Shown here piece by piece: positions 1 through 5,970 of a stretch of DNA of 12,909 nt. The DNA is from Lachnoclostridium sp. UBA2905 (lineage in GTDB: Bacteria; Bacillota; Clostridia; Lachnospirales; Lachnospiraceae), in NCBI GenBank assembly GCA_002349525.1, contig DEDL01000003.1, positions 7,909 to 20,817 of the forward strand, in the 5' to 3' direction. Under the pieces are notes generated by a model that did no database searches, was not told the origin of the DNA, and worked only from the letters and a program-made list of their open reading frames with translations. Every line of letters begins with the position of its first letter. Positions within the stretch are counted from its first letter, which is position 1. The translations under genes and the position numbers were made by a program.

Positions 1-534
1 TTTTTTGTAAGGCATGGTCAGTCTGAATGGAATGTACTCAATAAAATATGTGGTGCAACTGATATTCCACTAACAGCAAAAGGACATGAGCAGGCGGTCA
101 TGACTGCTGCGAAGATTTTGGAAGAAAACATATCATTTGATAAAATATTATACTCTCCGCTTGTAAGGGCAAGTGAGACAGCAAGGCACATATCGGAGAT
201 TACTGGAGTTGAAGCTGTTTGTGAGGAGAGACTTAGAGAGCAGAATTTTGGAAAATATGAAGGAACTGAAAGAAACGGGAAGGAATTCCATGAAGCCAAG
301 AAGAATTTTATATGTTCATATGATGGCGGGGAATCAATGTTTAAGATGGCACAGCGTATATATAACCTGCTTGATGAGATAAAGAAGGACAGGGAGACAA
401 CCTATATGCTTGTAGCCCATAATGGAATTGCCAGATTTATAAATTCTTATTTTTATGAAATGAGCAACGAGGAATTTGCATCATTTGGGGTTGATAATTG
501 TACGATTGTCGCCTATGAATTTGGGGAGGAGTAG
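1..534 (+). CDS. Histidine phosphatase (phosphoglycerate mutase-like) family protein, 5' end missing
   Basis: The reading frame is already open at base 1, so the start codon lies outside the window. 177 residues are visible; since the family usually starts 3-6 residues before the RHG motif, little is lost. Visible signatures are the phosphohistidine motif RHGQSEWN (residues 4-11, nucleophile H5), SPLVRASETA (52-61), a REQNFGKYEG segment typical of the family, and VAHNGIAR with the second catalytic His at about residue 140. The family removes phosphate from small phosphorylated metabolites through a phosphohistidine intermediate, and the substrate cannot be read from sequence. Its stop codon is one base before the thiD start, so the two are almost certainly co-transcribed and translationally coupled. 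That makes a role near thiamin or pyrimidine-phosphate metabolism possible, though this is inference. Annotators might also call it an alpha-ribazole phosphatase (CobC) or a phosphoglycerate mutase. Confidence 0.9.
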   Translation, partial: FFVRHGQSEWNVLNKICGATDIPLTAKGHEQAVMTAAKILEENISFDKILYSPLVRASETARHISEITGVEAVCEERLREQNFGKYEGTERNGKEFHEAKKNFICSYDGGESMFKMAQRIYNLLDEIKKDRETTYMLVAHNGIARFINSYFYEMSNEEFASFGVDNCTIVAYEFGEE

Positions 535-535
535 C

Positions 536-1330
536 ATGATAAGAAATACAGCATTAACAATTGCAGGAAGCGATTGTAGTGGAGGAGCCGGAATACAGGC
601 AGATATTAAGACTATGTTGGCAAATGGAGTTTATGCCATGAGTGCAATTACAGCTCTTACTGCACAGAATACTATGGGGGTAACAGGAATATTTGAAGTT
701 ACACCGGAATTCCTTGGGCAACAGCTGGATTCAGTATTTACTGATATTGTTCCTGATGCTGTTAAAATAGGTATGGTTTCAGGAACTGGGCTGATAGAGA
801 TAATATGCAAAAAACTTACGGAATATAATGCAAAAAATATAGTTGTGGATCCTGTTATGGTTTCAACCAGTGGTTCAAAGCTTATAAGTGATGATGCAAT
901 AGAAACCTTAAAGAACAGTCTGCTTGGTATGGCAACAGTTATTACGCCAAATATTCCAGAAACAGAGGTTCTTTGTGGATATGAGATAAGAGATGCACAT
1001 TCAATGGAAAAAGCTGCGAAGGAAATTGGTGACAAATATGGGTGCGCCGTATTATGTAAAGGCGGTCACAGTATAAATGATGCGAATGATCTTTTATATT
1101 CAGATGGCAGATATGTATGGTTTGATGGTAGACGTATTAATAATCATAATACTCATGGAACAGGATGTACGCTCTCTAGTGCTATTGCCTCAGGACTTGC
1201 CAAGGGTAAAAGTTTAGAGGAAGCAGTCAGAGGTGCTAAGGAGTATATATCGAATGCTCTTGCTGCAAATCTGGATTTGGGAAAGGGAGATGGACCACTT
1301 GATCATGGCTGGAATGTGACTTCTTTATAA
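536..1330 (+). CDS. thiD: Hydroxymethylpyrimidine/phosphomethylpyrimidine kinase ThiD
   Basis: This cytoplasmic ribokinase-fold enzyme phosphorylates HMP and then HMP-phosphate to give HMP-PP for thiamin synthesis. The start is ATG 536: it has GGGGAGGA at 522-529 and places the family N-terminus (ALTIAGSDCSGGAGIQAD) at residue 6. An in-frame ATG at 476 would run deep into the phosphatase gene and add 20 residues not typical of the family. The product is 264 residues, the normal ThiD length. Other hallmarks are the DPVMVSTSG motif, CKGGH in the second half, and the C-terminal anion hole and catalytic base motif NTHGTGCTLSSAIA. No thiC, thiE or thiM is visible, so salvage rather than full synthesis is possible. 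ThiD-like proteins of Firmicutes can also act on pyridoxal, and this alternative cannot be excluded. A hairpin terminator follows directly. Confidence 0.93.
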   Translation: MIRNTALTIAGSDCSGGAGIQADIKTMLANGVYAMSAITALTAQNTMGVTGIFEVTPEFLGQQLDSVFTDIVPDAVKIGMVSGTGLIEIICKKLTEYNAKNIVVDPVMVSTSGSKLISDDAIETLKNSLLGMATVITPNIPETEVLCGYEIRDAHSMEKAAKEIGDKYGCAVLCKGGHSINDANDLLYSDGRYVWFDGRRINNHNTHGTGCTLSSAIASGLAKGKSLEEAVRGAKEYISNALAANLDLGKGDGPLDHGWNVTSL

Positions 1331-1376
1331 ACGGAAAGCTCCCAGACATCTGAGTATGCCCGGGAGCTTTTCGTTT
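1329..1376 (+). terminator. Intrinsic terminator after thiD
   Basis: A 15-bp stem pairs 1329-1343 (AAACGGAAAGCTCCC) with 1362-1376 (GGGAGCTTTTCGTTT), with one G-U pair. The 18-base loop contains a small internal CAG/CTG dyad. The stem starts on the last base pair of the thiD stop codon. The T tract is broken (TTTTCGTTT) and lies mostly inside the 3' arm, so efficiency may be moderate. Confidence 0.75.
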
Positions 1377-1847
1377 AGGGGGAGGATTAAGTAGTAATAC
1401 TTCATCCCTGATTATTCACCAGATTGGATTGAGGGGGATATCCAAGTGGTGATAATATAAGTGTGCTCATTTTTTGAGAATATATACAAGGTAGATTGAT
1501 AATATATATAGAAATGAATTTCCTATTTGTGCTACAGCTGCAATAAGCGTGAGGCATCAAAGTGGTTCTCCAATATATGTAAATGGTGGATATGCAATTG
1601 GGATTTTGCATGATGGTAATGGATATAGCACATTTGCAAGGCAGTTAGATTCGGATTTAACTGATTGGTTGGATGCACATGGTTATTTTGACTAAAAAAT
1701 GTTGCGATTAGTATTTTATTATGAGATACTATAGTGGTGGAATGTTTTGGCACATTTGGGGCTTACTTAAGTTCTGTGTCAGAAATCAGGTTGAGTTATA
1801 AAAAACTTGATCGCAATTAACGATTATTAAGAAAGGGCGGAGATTTT
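1377..1847 (+). other. Gene-poor interval with decayed coding remnants
   Basis: About 470 bases with no intact gene on either strand. Besides the protease-like fragment at 1495-1695, a 20-codon frame at 1398-1460 (YFIPDYSPDWIEGDIQVVII, then a stop) looks protein-like but is in a different frame and has no start. It may be a further piece of the same lost gene, though I cannot show this. The last 150 bases lead into the secreted-protein gene at 1848, which has an AAAGGGCGGAG ribosome binding site. Only a weak promoter candidate is visible for that gene: TTGCGA at 1702-1707 with GATACT 17 bases downstream. The short minus-strand frames here resemble nothing I recognise. Confidence 0.5.
1495..1695 (+). 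pseudogene. 3' remnant resembling a V8/glutamyl-endopeptidase-type serine protease
   Basis: An open frame of 66 codons begins right after an in-frame TAG (1492-1494), has no ATG in frame and no ribosome binding site, and ends at TAA 1693-1695. Its translation contains HQSGSPIY, then YAIGILHDG, then FARQLDSDLTDWLDAHGYFD. This order (Ser-containing SGSP, a following A-I-G-I strand with H and G, an R-hydrophobic-x-x-D-hydrophobic turn and a terminal W helix) matches the end of chymotrypsin-fold V8-like endopeptidases, where the Ser of SGSP is the nucleophile. The His and Asp parts of the triad are absent, so it cannot be active. The pattern fits a gene truncated at its 5' side and decayed by stops and frameshifts. 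The family assignment rests on memory of the motif order only. Confidence 0.45.
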
Positions 1848-2750
1848 ATGAAAAAAAGATTGTATATGGCATTATGTATATGTTTATCAGTAATACTAAT
1901 ATGTGGCGCCAATAATGCTGCTGCAAAAAGTAAAGGAAAAACAATTACTCTGAATGTTAATGAGACAGTGAAACTTAAAGATTATAAGGTAAAAAAGGTA
2001 AAAAAAGTAGTTATCACTAATAAAAAAATAGTCAGTGTTTCCAAAAAAGGTGTTTTAAAGGCAAAAAAGAAAGGTAAAACAAAGGTTGTTCTCAAGTATA
2101 AAAAGTGTAGGAAAACAATAAATGTAATAGTGAATGCTAAAAAGAATAATGATAAAACATCAGTTAAGGATCCAATAGATCCTAAGCTTCCAACAAATAC
2201 TAATCCAACTAAGCAGGAAACAAAAGTGACAATATCAGCTTACGTATGTGATATACAGAACGATACATTATATCTGTCACAGGATAAGTCATATTTGTAT
2301 AGTTGTACTCTTGCAAAAGTTGCAGCAAATAATGCGATTATTTCTTCAAATGGCAGCACTATAGCATGGAGTAATATTGAAGTTGGAGATTATATTGAAG
2401 TAACTACAATGGAGCCATTACAGTACTCTAGTCCAGCTGTATGTTTAAGTGCAGCTACAATAACTGTTAAAAGTAAAAATCCTGAAATGAAAAACAAACA
2501 GTATGATTATAAGGTGACTGAGATAAATGGAACAAGCTATACCGTTCAGTCAGTAGACAATAATGCTAAGGTGACTATTGATAGCAGCCAGGTATTAGGT
2601 ACAGATAAATGTCGTTTTTATCTGAATGACAATGAGATTGAATTTGGGGAATTGGAGGTTGGAGATACTGTAAGACTGTATCAGCTGGGAGAAATTCAGA
2701 GCAACCCTAATATTAAGTATTCAGTTGCCAAGGTTGTTGTTGTAAGATAA
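1848..2750 (+). CDS. Secreted protein with Lys-rich bacterial Ig-like domain and two tandem beta-rich domains
   Basis: A 300-residue protein with a Sec signal peptide: KKR, a hydrophobic core at residues 5-19, and a probable cleavage after ANNAAA near residue 26. C19 is preceded by Ile, so it is a poor lipobox and I read the protein as secreted rather than lipid-anchored. Residues 32-97 form a small Ig-like (BIG2-type) domain that is strikingly Lys-rich, with the usual V(S)V(S)xxGVLKAKKKGK(T)xV core. A Pro/Asn/Thr linker at about 103-125 follows. Two C-terminal modules (about 126-212 and 216-300) appear to be diverged copies: each has a strand-rich half, then IEVGDYIEV or LEVGDTVRL, then a closing TITV or VVVV strand. 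No sortase signal or catalytic motif is visible, so a cell-surface or binding role is inference. The start is ATG 1848 with AAAGGGCGGAG upstream. No hairpin precedes the enolase region other than the one at 2800-2840. Confidence 0.8.
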   Translation: MKKRLYMALCICLSVILICGANNAAAKSKGKTITLNVNETVKLKDYKVKKVKKVVITNKKIVSVSKKGVLKAKKKGKTKVVLKYKKCRKTINVIVNAKKNNDKTSVKDPIDPKLPTNTNPTKQETKVTISAYVCDIQNDTLYLSQDKSYLYSCTLAKVAANNAIISSNGSTIAWSNIEVGDYIEVTTMEPLQYSSPAVCLSAATITVKSKNPEMKNKQYDYKVTEINGTSYTVQSVDNNAKVTIDSSQVLGTDKCRFYLNDNEIEFGELEVGDTVRLYQLGEIQSNPNIKYSVAKVVVVR

Positions 2751-2764
2751 ATATTATATTTAAT

Positions 2765-2793
2765 ATTACACCGAATTTTGTATCGAATATTAT
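2765..2793 (+). promoter_or_regulatory. Candidate enolase promoter P1
   Basis: ATTACA (2765-2770, 4 of 6 to consensus) is followed by a 17-base spacer and TATTAT (2788-2793, 5 of 6). Transcription would start near base 2800, exactly where the hairpin in front of the enolase gene begins, giving a leader of about 49 bases that includes the whole hairpin. Confidence 0.4.
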
Positions 2794-2799
2794 GTTAAG

Positions 2800-2848
2800 C
2801 CTCTGGTAATCCTAATTAGTATAATAAGGATTACCGGAGGTATTTTTT
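2800..2848 (+). promoter_or_regulatory. Hairpin plus T run enclosing the enolase ribosome binding site
   Basis: The arm CCTCTGGTAATCCT (2800-2813) pairs with AGGATTACCGGAGG (2827-2840) over 14 bp with one G-U pair, and TATTTTTT follows immediately. This is the shape of an intrinsic terminator. However, the GGAGG at 2836-2840 is the only Shine-Dalgarno sequence for the enolase ATG at 2849, so folding would hide it. It may act as a terminator for the upstream gene, as a translational brake on enolase, or both. Confidence 0.65.
2820..2825 (+). promoter_or_regulatory. Consensus TATAAT in the hairpin loop (candidate enolase promoter P2)
   Basis: A perfect -10 hexamer sits in the loop and the start of the 3' arm of the hairpin. 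The best upstream -35 is poor (TTAAGC at 2795-2800, 19-base spacing). If used, the transcript would start near 2832, lack the 5' arm and leave the GGAGG free. In this AT-rich DNA a chance TATAAT is quite possible. Confidence 0.3.
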
Positions 2849-4225
2849 ATGAGTGAGATAACAGATATTAAAGCAAGGGAGATTCTTGATTCCAGAGGAA
2901 ATCCAACAGTGGAAGTAACGGTTACTTTAGATGGTAGAGTAAAGGGAACAGCATGTTCTCCGAGTGGTGCATCCACTGGGCAATATGAAGCACTTGAGTT
3001 AAGAGATGGCAATATAATATGTGATGAGGATGAATGCAGAGAATGGAAAAAAAGATATATGGGAAAAGGGGTTTTGCAGGCGGTATGTAATGTTAATTCA
3101 GAGATAAAGCGAGCCATTATTGGAAAGAATGTTAACAGCATCAAAGATATTGATGAGTTACTTATTAATCTTGATGGAACAAGTGATAAAAAAAGACTTG
3201 GAGCTAATGCTGTTCTTGCTGTATCACTTGCAGTGGCAAAGGCAGCGGCAAAGGCAGAGGATAAATGGCTTTACGAATATATTGGAGGCAGTGACGCTGT
3301 TATGCTTCCGGTACCCATGATGAATATTTTAAATGGTGGGGCTCATATTGCCTCTAAGGATTCGCAGGATTTTCAGGAGTTTATGATAGTGCCTGTTGGT
3401 GCCAGTTGTTTCCGGGAAGCACTTAGAATGGGGACGGAGGTATATCATAATCTAAAGAAGGTTTTGATAGAGCATGGACATTTTGTTGGTGTTGGTGATG
3501 AAGGCGGTTTCGCTCCTGCAATTCCAGAGGTAGACAGGGTATTGGATCTTTTGGTGGAGGCAACTATGGCAGCAGGCTATGAATGTGGAAAAGATATTTG
3601 CTTTGCACTTGATGTGGCAGCCAGTGAATGGAAACCTATGGGAAATTCAGAAATGATGGCAGATGAAAGAAAAATTACCGGGCTGTTTACCTATCATTTG
3701 CCAAAGAGTGGGAAAAATTATAGTTCAGATGAATTGATTGATATGTACAAAAATATAGTTGATAAATATCCTGTTATATCAATTGAAGATCCCCTGGATG
3801 AAGAAGACTGGAAAGGCTGGAAAAGGATTACCGATGAACTTGGGGACAGAGTGCAGTTGGTTGGTGACGATTTATTTGTGACCAATACGGGCAGACTTGC
3901 ACAGGGAATAGAAATGGGTTGTGGCAACTCTATTCTTATAAAGCTAAATCAGATTGGCACTTTATCAGAGACAATTGATGCTATTACTATGGCACAAAAG
4001 GCAGGCTACACAGCAATAGTATCTCATCGCTCAGGCGAAACAGAGGATACAACAATTGCGGATCTTGCAGTGGCACTTAATTGTGGGCAGATAAAGACCG
4101 GTGCGCCTTGTCGAAGTGAAAGGGTGGCGAAGTATAACCAGTTGCTTCGTATTGAAGAGAGGTTAGGTGACAGGGCTGTATATGCGGGGATTAATGCTAT
4201 GAAAGCACATAATGCATATTTTTAA
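2849..4225 (+). CDS. eno: Enolase (phosphopyruvate hydratase) with enlarged active-site loops
   Basis: Enolase interconverts 2-phosphoglycerate and phosphoenolpyruvate in the cytoplasm. The N-terminal AREILDSRGNPTVEV, the catalytic loop SGASTGQYEALELRDG (39-54), NILNGGAH (159-166), VGDEGGFAP (catalytic E218), metal ligands D255, E313 and D340, K365 (LIKLNQIGT), H393 (SHRSGETED) and K416 (IKTGAPCRSE) are all present, so it should be active. At 458 residues it is longer than the usual 425-435. About 10-11 extra residues (CDEDECREWKK region, 57-68) follow the SGAST loop. The H166 loop reads HIASKDSQDF, about two residues longer than the common HADNNVDI. The stretch at 262-292 is also long. No other glycolytic gene is nearby. 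It may be a second, diverged enolase of the genome, which is inference. The ATG has GGAGG nine to thirteen bases upstream inside a hairpin. Confidence 0.95.
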   Translation: MSEITDIKAREILDSRGNPTVEVTVTLDGRVKGTACSPSGASTGQYEALELRDGNIICDEDECREWKKRYMGKGVLQAVCNVNSEIKRAIIGKNVNSIKDIDELLINLDGTSDKKRLGANAVLAVSLAVAKAAAKAEDKWLYEYIGGSDAVMLPVPMMNILNGGAHIASKDSQDFQEFMIVPVGASCFREALRMGTEVYHNLKKVLIEHGHFVGVGDEGGFAPAIPEVDRVLDLLVEATMAAGYECGKDICFALDVAASEWKPMGNSEMMADERKITGLFTYHLPKSGKNYSSDELIDMYKNIVDKYPVISIEDPLDEEDWKGWKRITDELGDRVQLVGDDLFVTNTGRLAQGIEMGCGNSILIKLNQIGTLSETIDAITMAQKAGYTAIVSHRSGETEDTTIADLAVALNCGQIKTGAPCRSERVAKYNQLLRIEERLGDRAVYAGINAMKAHNAYF

Positions 4226-4270
4226 TAAATAATGGAATACTAATAATAAAAAGTAAGAGAGGATTTTATT

Positions 4271-4681
4271 ATGAAAAAGCTTTATTTATTTTTAATTGCA
4301 GCAGTGCTTACATTATCATTTGCGGGATGCGGAAATTCGGGCAGCAACAATAATCAGACTCAAACCCAGACACCTGCGCCAAGTCAGTCAGCCACTGATG
4401 CAGCAAACGGCAATACCGGTATTGATAACAGTACTACAGATGGAGGTACAGCAGATGGCAGTACTACAGATGGCAGTACTACAAAAAATGATAACAATGT
4501 AAATGATGCTACAGCATCAGATAATCCTGGTAAGAAAGCAGGAAATGGGGCGGCAGATGCTGTTAAAGATGCAGGAAATGGAGCTGCGGATGCCGTTAAA
4601 GATATTGGAAATGGAGCAGCAGATGCTGTAGAAGATGTAGGAAATGGCGTTGGTAATGTTGTAAGAGATGTTACCAGATAA
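4271..4681 (+). CDS. Small lipoprotein with four 11-residue helical repeats
   Basis: A 136-residue protein. MKK and a hydrophobic core lead to SFAGC, so C20 is the likely lipidated residue after signal peptidase II cleavage, and the protein would sit on the outer face of the membrane. Residues 21-88 are low complexity, rich in N, Q, T, S, G and D, with repeated GSTTD units, and form a disordered tether. Residues 90-133 are four tandem copies of an 11-residue unit close to AGNGAADAVKD, and the protein then ends in VTR. Eleven-residue periodicity is typical of amphipathic helices in LEA-type proteins and hendecad coiled coils; the function here is unknown. The gene lies 45 bases after the enolase stop with no terminator between, so it can be read from the enolase transcript. 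Its ribosome binding site is GAGAGG. The long bidirectional terminator at 4768-4826 ends the unit. Confidence 0.8.
   Translation: MKKLYLFLIAAVLTLSFAGCGNSGSNNNQTQTQTPAPSQSATDAANGNTGIDNSTTDGGTADGSTTDGSTTKNDNNVNDATASDNPGKKAGNGAADAVKDAGNGAADAVKDIGNGAADAVEDVGNGVGNVVRDVTR
4538..4669 (+). repeat. Four tandem 33-bp units coding an 11-residue repeat
   Basis: Units lie at 4538-4570, 4571-4603, 4604-4636 and 4637-4669, each starting a GGAAATGG core one codon in. Units 1 and 2 encode identical peptides but differ at four third-codon positions, so the peptide, not the DNA, appears to be conserved. Unit 4 is the most diverged (GVGNVVRD). Confidence 0.85.
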
Positions 4682-4767
4682 GCCAGATATTAAAACTGAT
4701 ATTTATCTCAGTCGAGAAGACTTCCGCTTCTGCATGTGGTGAGTAATAACAAATAATTTTAGTGAAA

Positions 4768-4826
4768 AAATGTACCGGATTTCACTTGTCAGATACAGGG
4801 TCTGACTTTTGAAAACCGGTACATTT
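4768..4826. terminator. Long bidirectional terminator between the lipoprotein gene and aroF
   Basis: AAATGTACCGG (4768-4778) pairs perfectly with CCGGTACATTT (4816-4826). Inside it TTTCA pairs with TGAAA, and GTCAGA (4789-4794) pairs with TCTGAC (4801-4806) around a 7-base loop, so nearly the whole element folds. On the minus strand the stem is followed by six T, a good terminator for the aroF operon. On the plus strand the T run is only TTT within the stem. Upstream, 4682-4767 holds only a weak AGAAG/CTTCT dyad near 4715-4732. Confidence 0.8.
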
Positions 4827-4840
4827 AATATAAAGATAAA

Positions 4841-4904
4841 CTTTACAGTTATACTATACAGATATAATGTTACTATACAGATATAGCACTACTATACAGA
4901 TATA
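4841..4904. repeat. 19-bp-period direct repeats downstream of aroF
   Basis: TACTATACAGATATA occurs three times without mismatch at 4852-4866, 4871-4885 and 4890-4904, an exact 19-base period with variable 4-base spacers (ATGT, GCAC). A partial copy, CTTTACAGTTATA (11 of 13 matching), precedes at 4841-4853, 13 bases earlier. The array lies between the aroF stop codon and its terminator, so it is in the aroF 3' untranslated region. Its function is unknown. Confidence 0.85.
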
Positions 4905-4917
4905 ATATTAATTATTA

Positions 4918-5949
4918 CTAGCACTTTTCAGCTATTTCATATATGAGTTTTTCAGTATCTTCCCATCCAAGGCATGGGTCTGTAATTGACTTTCCGTAGA
5001 TGTATGGATCTTCGATTTTCTGGCTGCCTTCTTCAAGATAGCTTTCAATCATAAGTCCCTTAACCATCTTTTTGATATCATCTCTGTAGTTACGGCTGTG
5101 AAGCACTTCATTGGATATACGTATCTGTTCCTTATATTTTTTGTTGGAGTTAGAATGATTAACATCAACAATAACAGCAGGATTTTTAAGGTCCTTTTCG
5201 CTATATGCTTCAACAAGTCGCTCAAGATCCTCGTAATGATAGTTAGGAATGTTACGGCCAAATTTGTTGACACCACCACGTAATATGCAGTGGGCAAGGT
5301 CATTGCCATCTGTAGTAACGCTTTGTCCTCTGTAGATGAAGTCCTGTGATGTCTGGGCTGCAATTACAGAATTAAGCATAACTGAAAAATCGCCACTGGT
5401 TGGATTCTTCATTCCTACAGGTATATCCATTCCGCTGGCAGTAAGTCTGTGCTGCTGGTTTTCAACAGAGCGTGCACCAACTGCCTCATATGATAAAAGG
5501 TCATCAAGATAGCTTCTGTTTTCAGGGTATAACATTTCATCAGCTGCTGTAAGACCGGTAGCACTGAAGGCATGAAGATGAAGCTGTCTGATGGCAACAA
5601 TTCCCTTGTAAAGATTAGGAGATTTTGTTGGATCAGGCTGGTGTAACATTCCTTTGTAGCCTATTCCTGTAGTACGTGGTTTGTTAGTGTATATTCGTGG
5701 AATGATAATAAGCTTGTCTTTAACCTTTTCGTTTACCTTAGCAAGTCTTTCTATGTATTCACATACAGGATCTTCCTTGTCTGCTGAACAAGGTCCGATA
5801 ATAAGAATAAATTTATCTGTTTCTCCTGTAAAAACTTTTCTGATTTCTGCATCACGCATAGCTTTCTGTTTTTTCATGTCCTCAGAAAGTGGAAACTCTG
5901 ACTTGAGAAACTCCGGACGTGGTAATTCATTATGAATGTGCATTCCCAT
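4918..5949 (-). CDS. aroF: 3-deoxy-7-phosphoheptulonate (DAHP) synthase, type I, AroFGH class
   Basis: This enzyme condenses phosphoenolpyruvate with erythrose 4-phosphate, the first step of the shikimate pathway. The 343 residues match the E. coli AroF/G/H length. Key positions are GPCSADKED with metal ligand C54, the PEP-binding NKPRTT (89-94) followed by GYKG, GARSVENQQHRLTASG (158-173), PVGMKNPTSGDF with K181, DVNHSNSNKKY with H265, E302 in GLMIESYLEEGSQ, and D324 in SITDPCLGW. The start ATG (5949) has AAAAGGAG ten bases upstream; a second ATG two codons later is less well placed. The gene begins 21 bases after the AI-2E gene stops and should be the last gene of that operon. Aromatic end-product control is usual for this class, but the specificity cannot be read here. 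No leader peptide or T-box is visible. Confidence 0.95.
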   Translation of the reverse strand: MGMHIHNELPRPEFLKSEFPLSEDMKKQKAMRDAEIRKVFTGETDKFILIIGPCSADKEDPVCEYIERLAKVNEKVKDKLIIIPRIYTNKPRTTGIGYKGMLHQPDPTKSPNLYKGIVAIRQLHLHAFSATGLTAADEMLYPENRSYLDDLLSYEAVGARSVENQQHRLTASGMDIPVGMKNPTSGDFSVMLNSVIAAQTSQDFIYRGQSVTTDGNDLAHCILRGGVNKFGRNIPNYHYEDLERLVEAYSEKDLKNPAVIVDVNHSNSNKKYKEQIRISNEVLHSRNYRDDIKKMVKGLMIESYLEEGSQKIEDPYIYGKSITDPCLGWEDTEKLIYEIAEKC

Positions 5950-5970
5950 GGGTTGTATTCTCCTTTTGCT

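Noticed and set aside
631..1035. 134-codon minus-strand open frame
   Set aside because: It is antisense to thiD, whose conserved motifs account for the sequence.
1402..1753. Two minus-strand frames of about 70 codons in the gene-poor interval
   Set aside because: They have no ribosome binding site or recognisable composition, and they overlap the plus-strand protease-like fragment, which has better motif support.
1702..1816. Inverted pair TTGCGAT (1702-1708) and ATCGCAA (1810-1816) flanking the region before the secreted-protein gene
   Set aside because: Seven bases at a distance of about 100 in AT-rich DNA is expected by chance, and there are no transposase remnants or target duplications.
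1848..1910. Possible lipobox at Cys19 of the secreted Ig-like protein
   Set aside because: The residue before Cys is Ile rather than Gly, Ala or Ser, whereas a normal AAA cleavage site follows at residues 24-26.
4708..4745. Possible small structured RNA around CTCA...AGAAG...CTTCT...TGAG after the lipoprotein gene
   Set aside because: The stems are only 4-5 bp with large internal loops, and there is no promoter or independent terminator for it.
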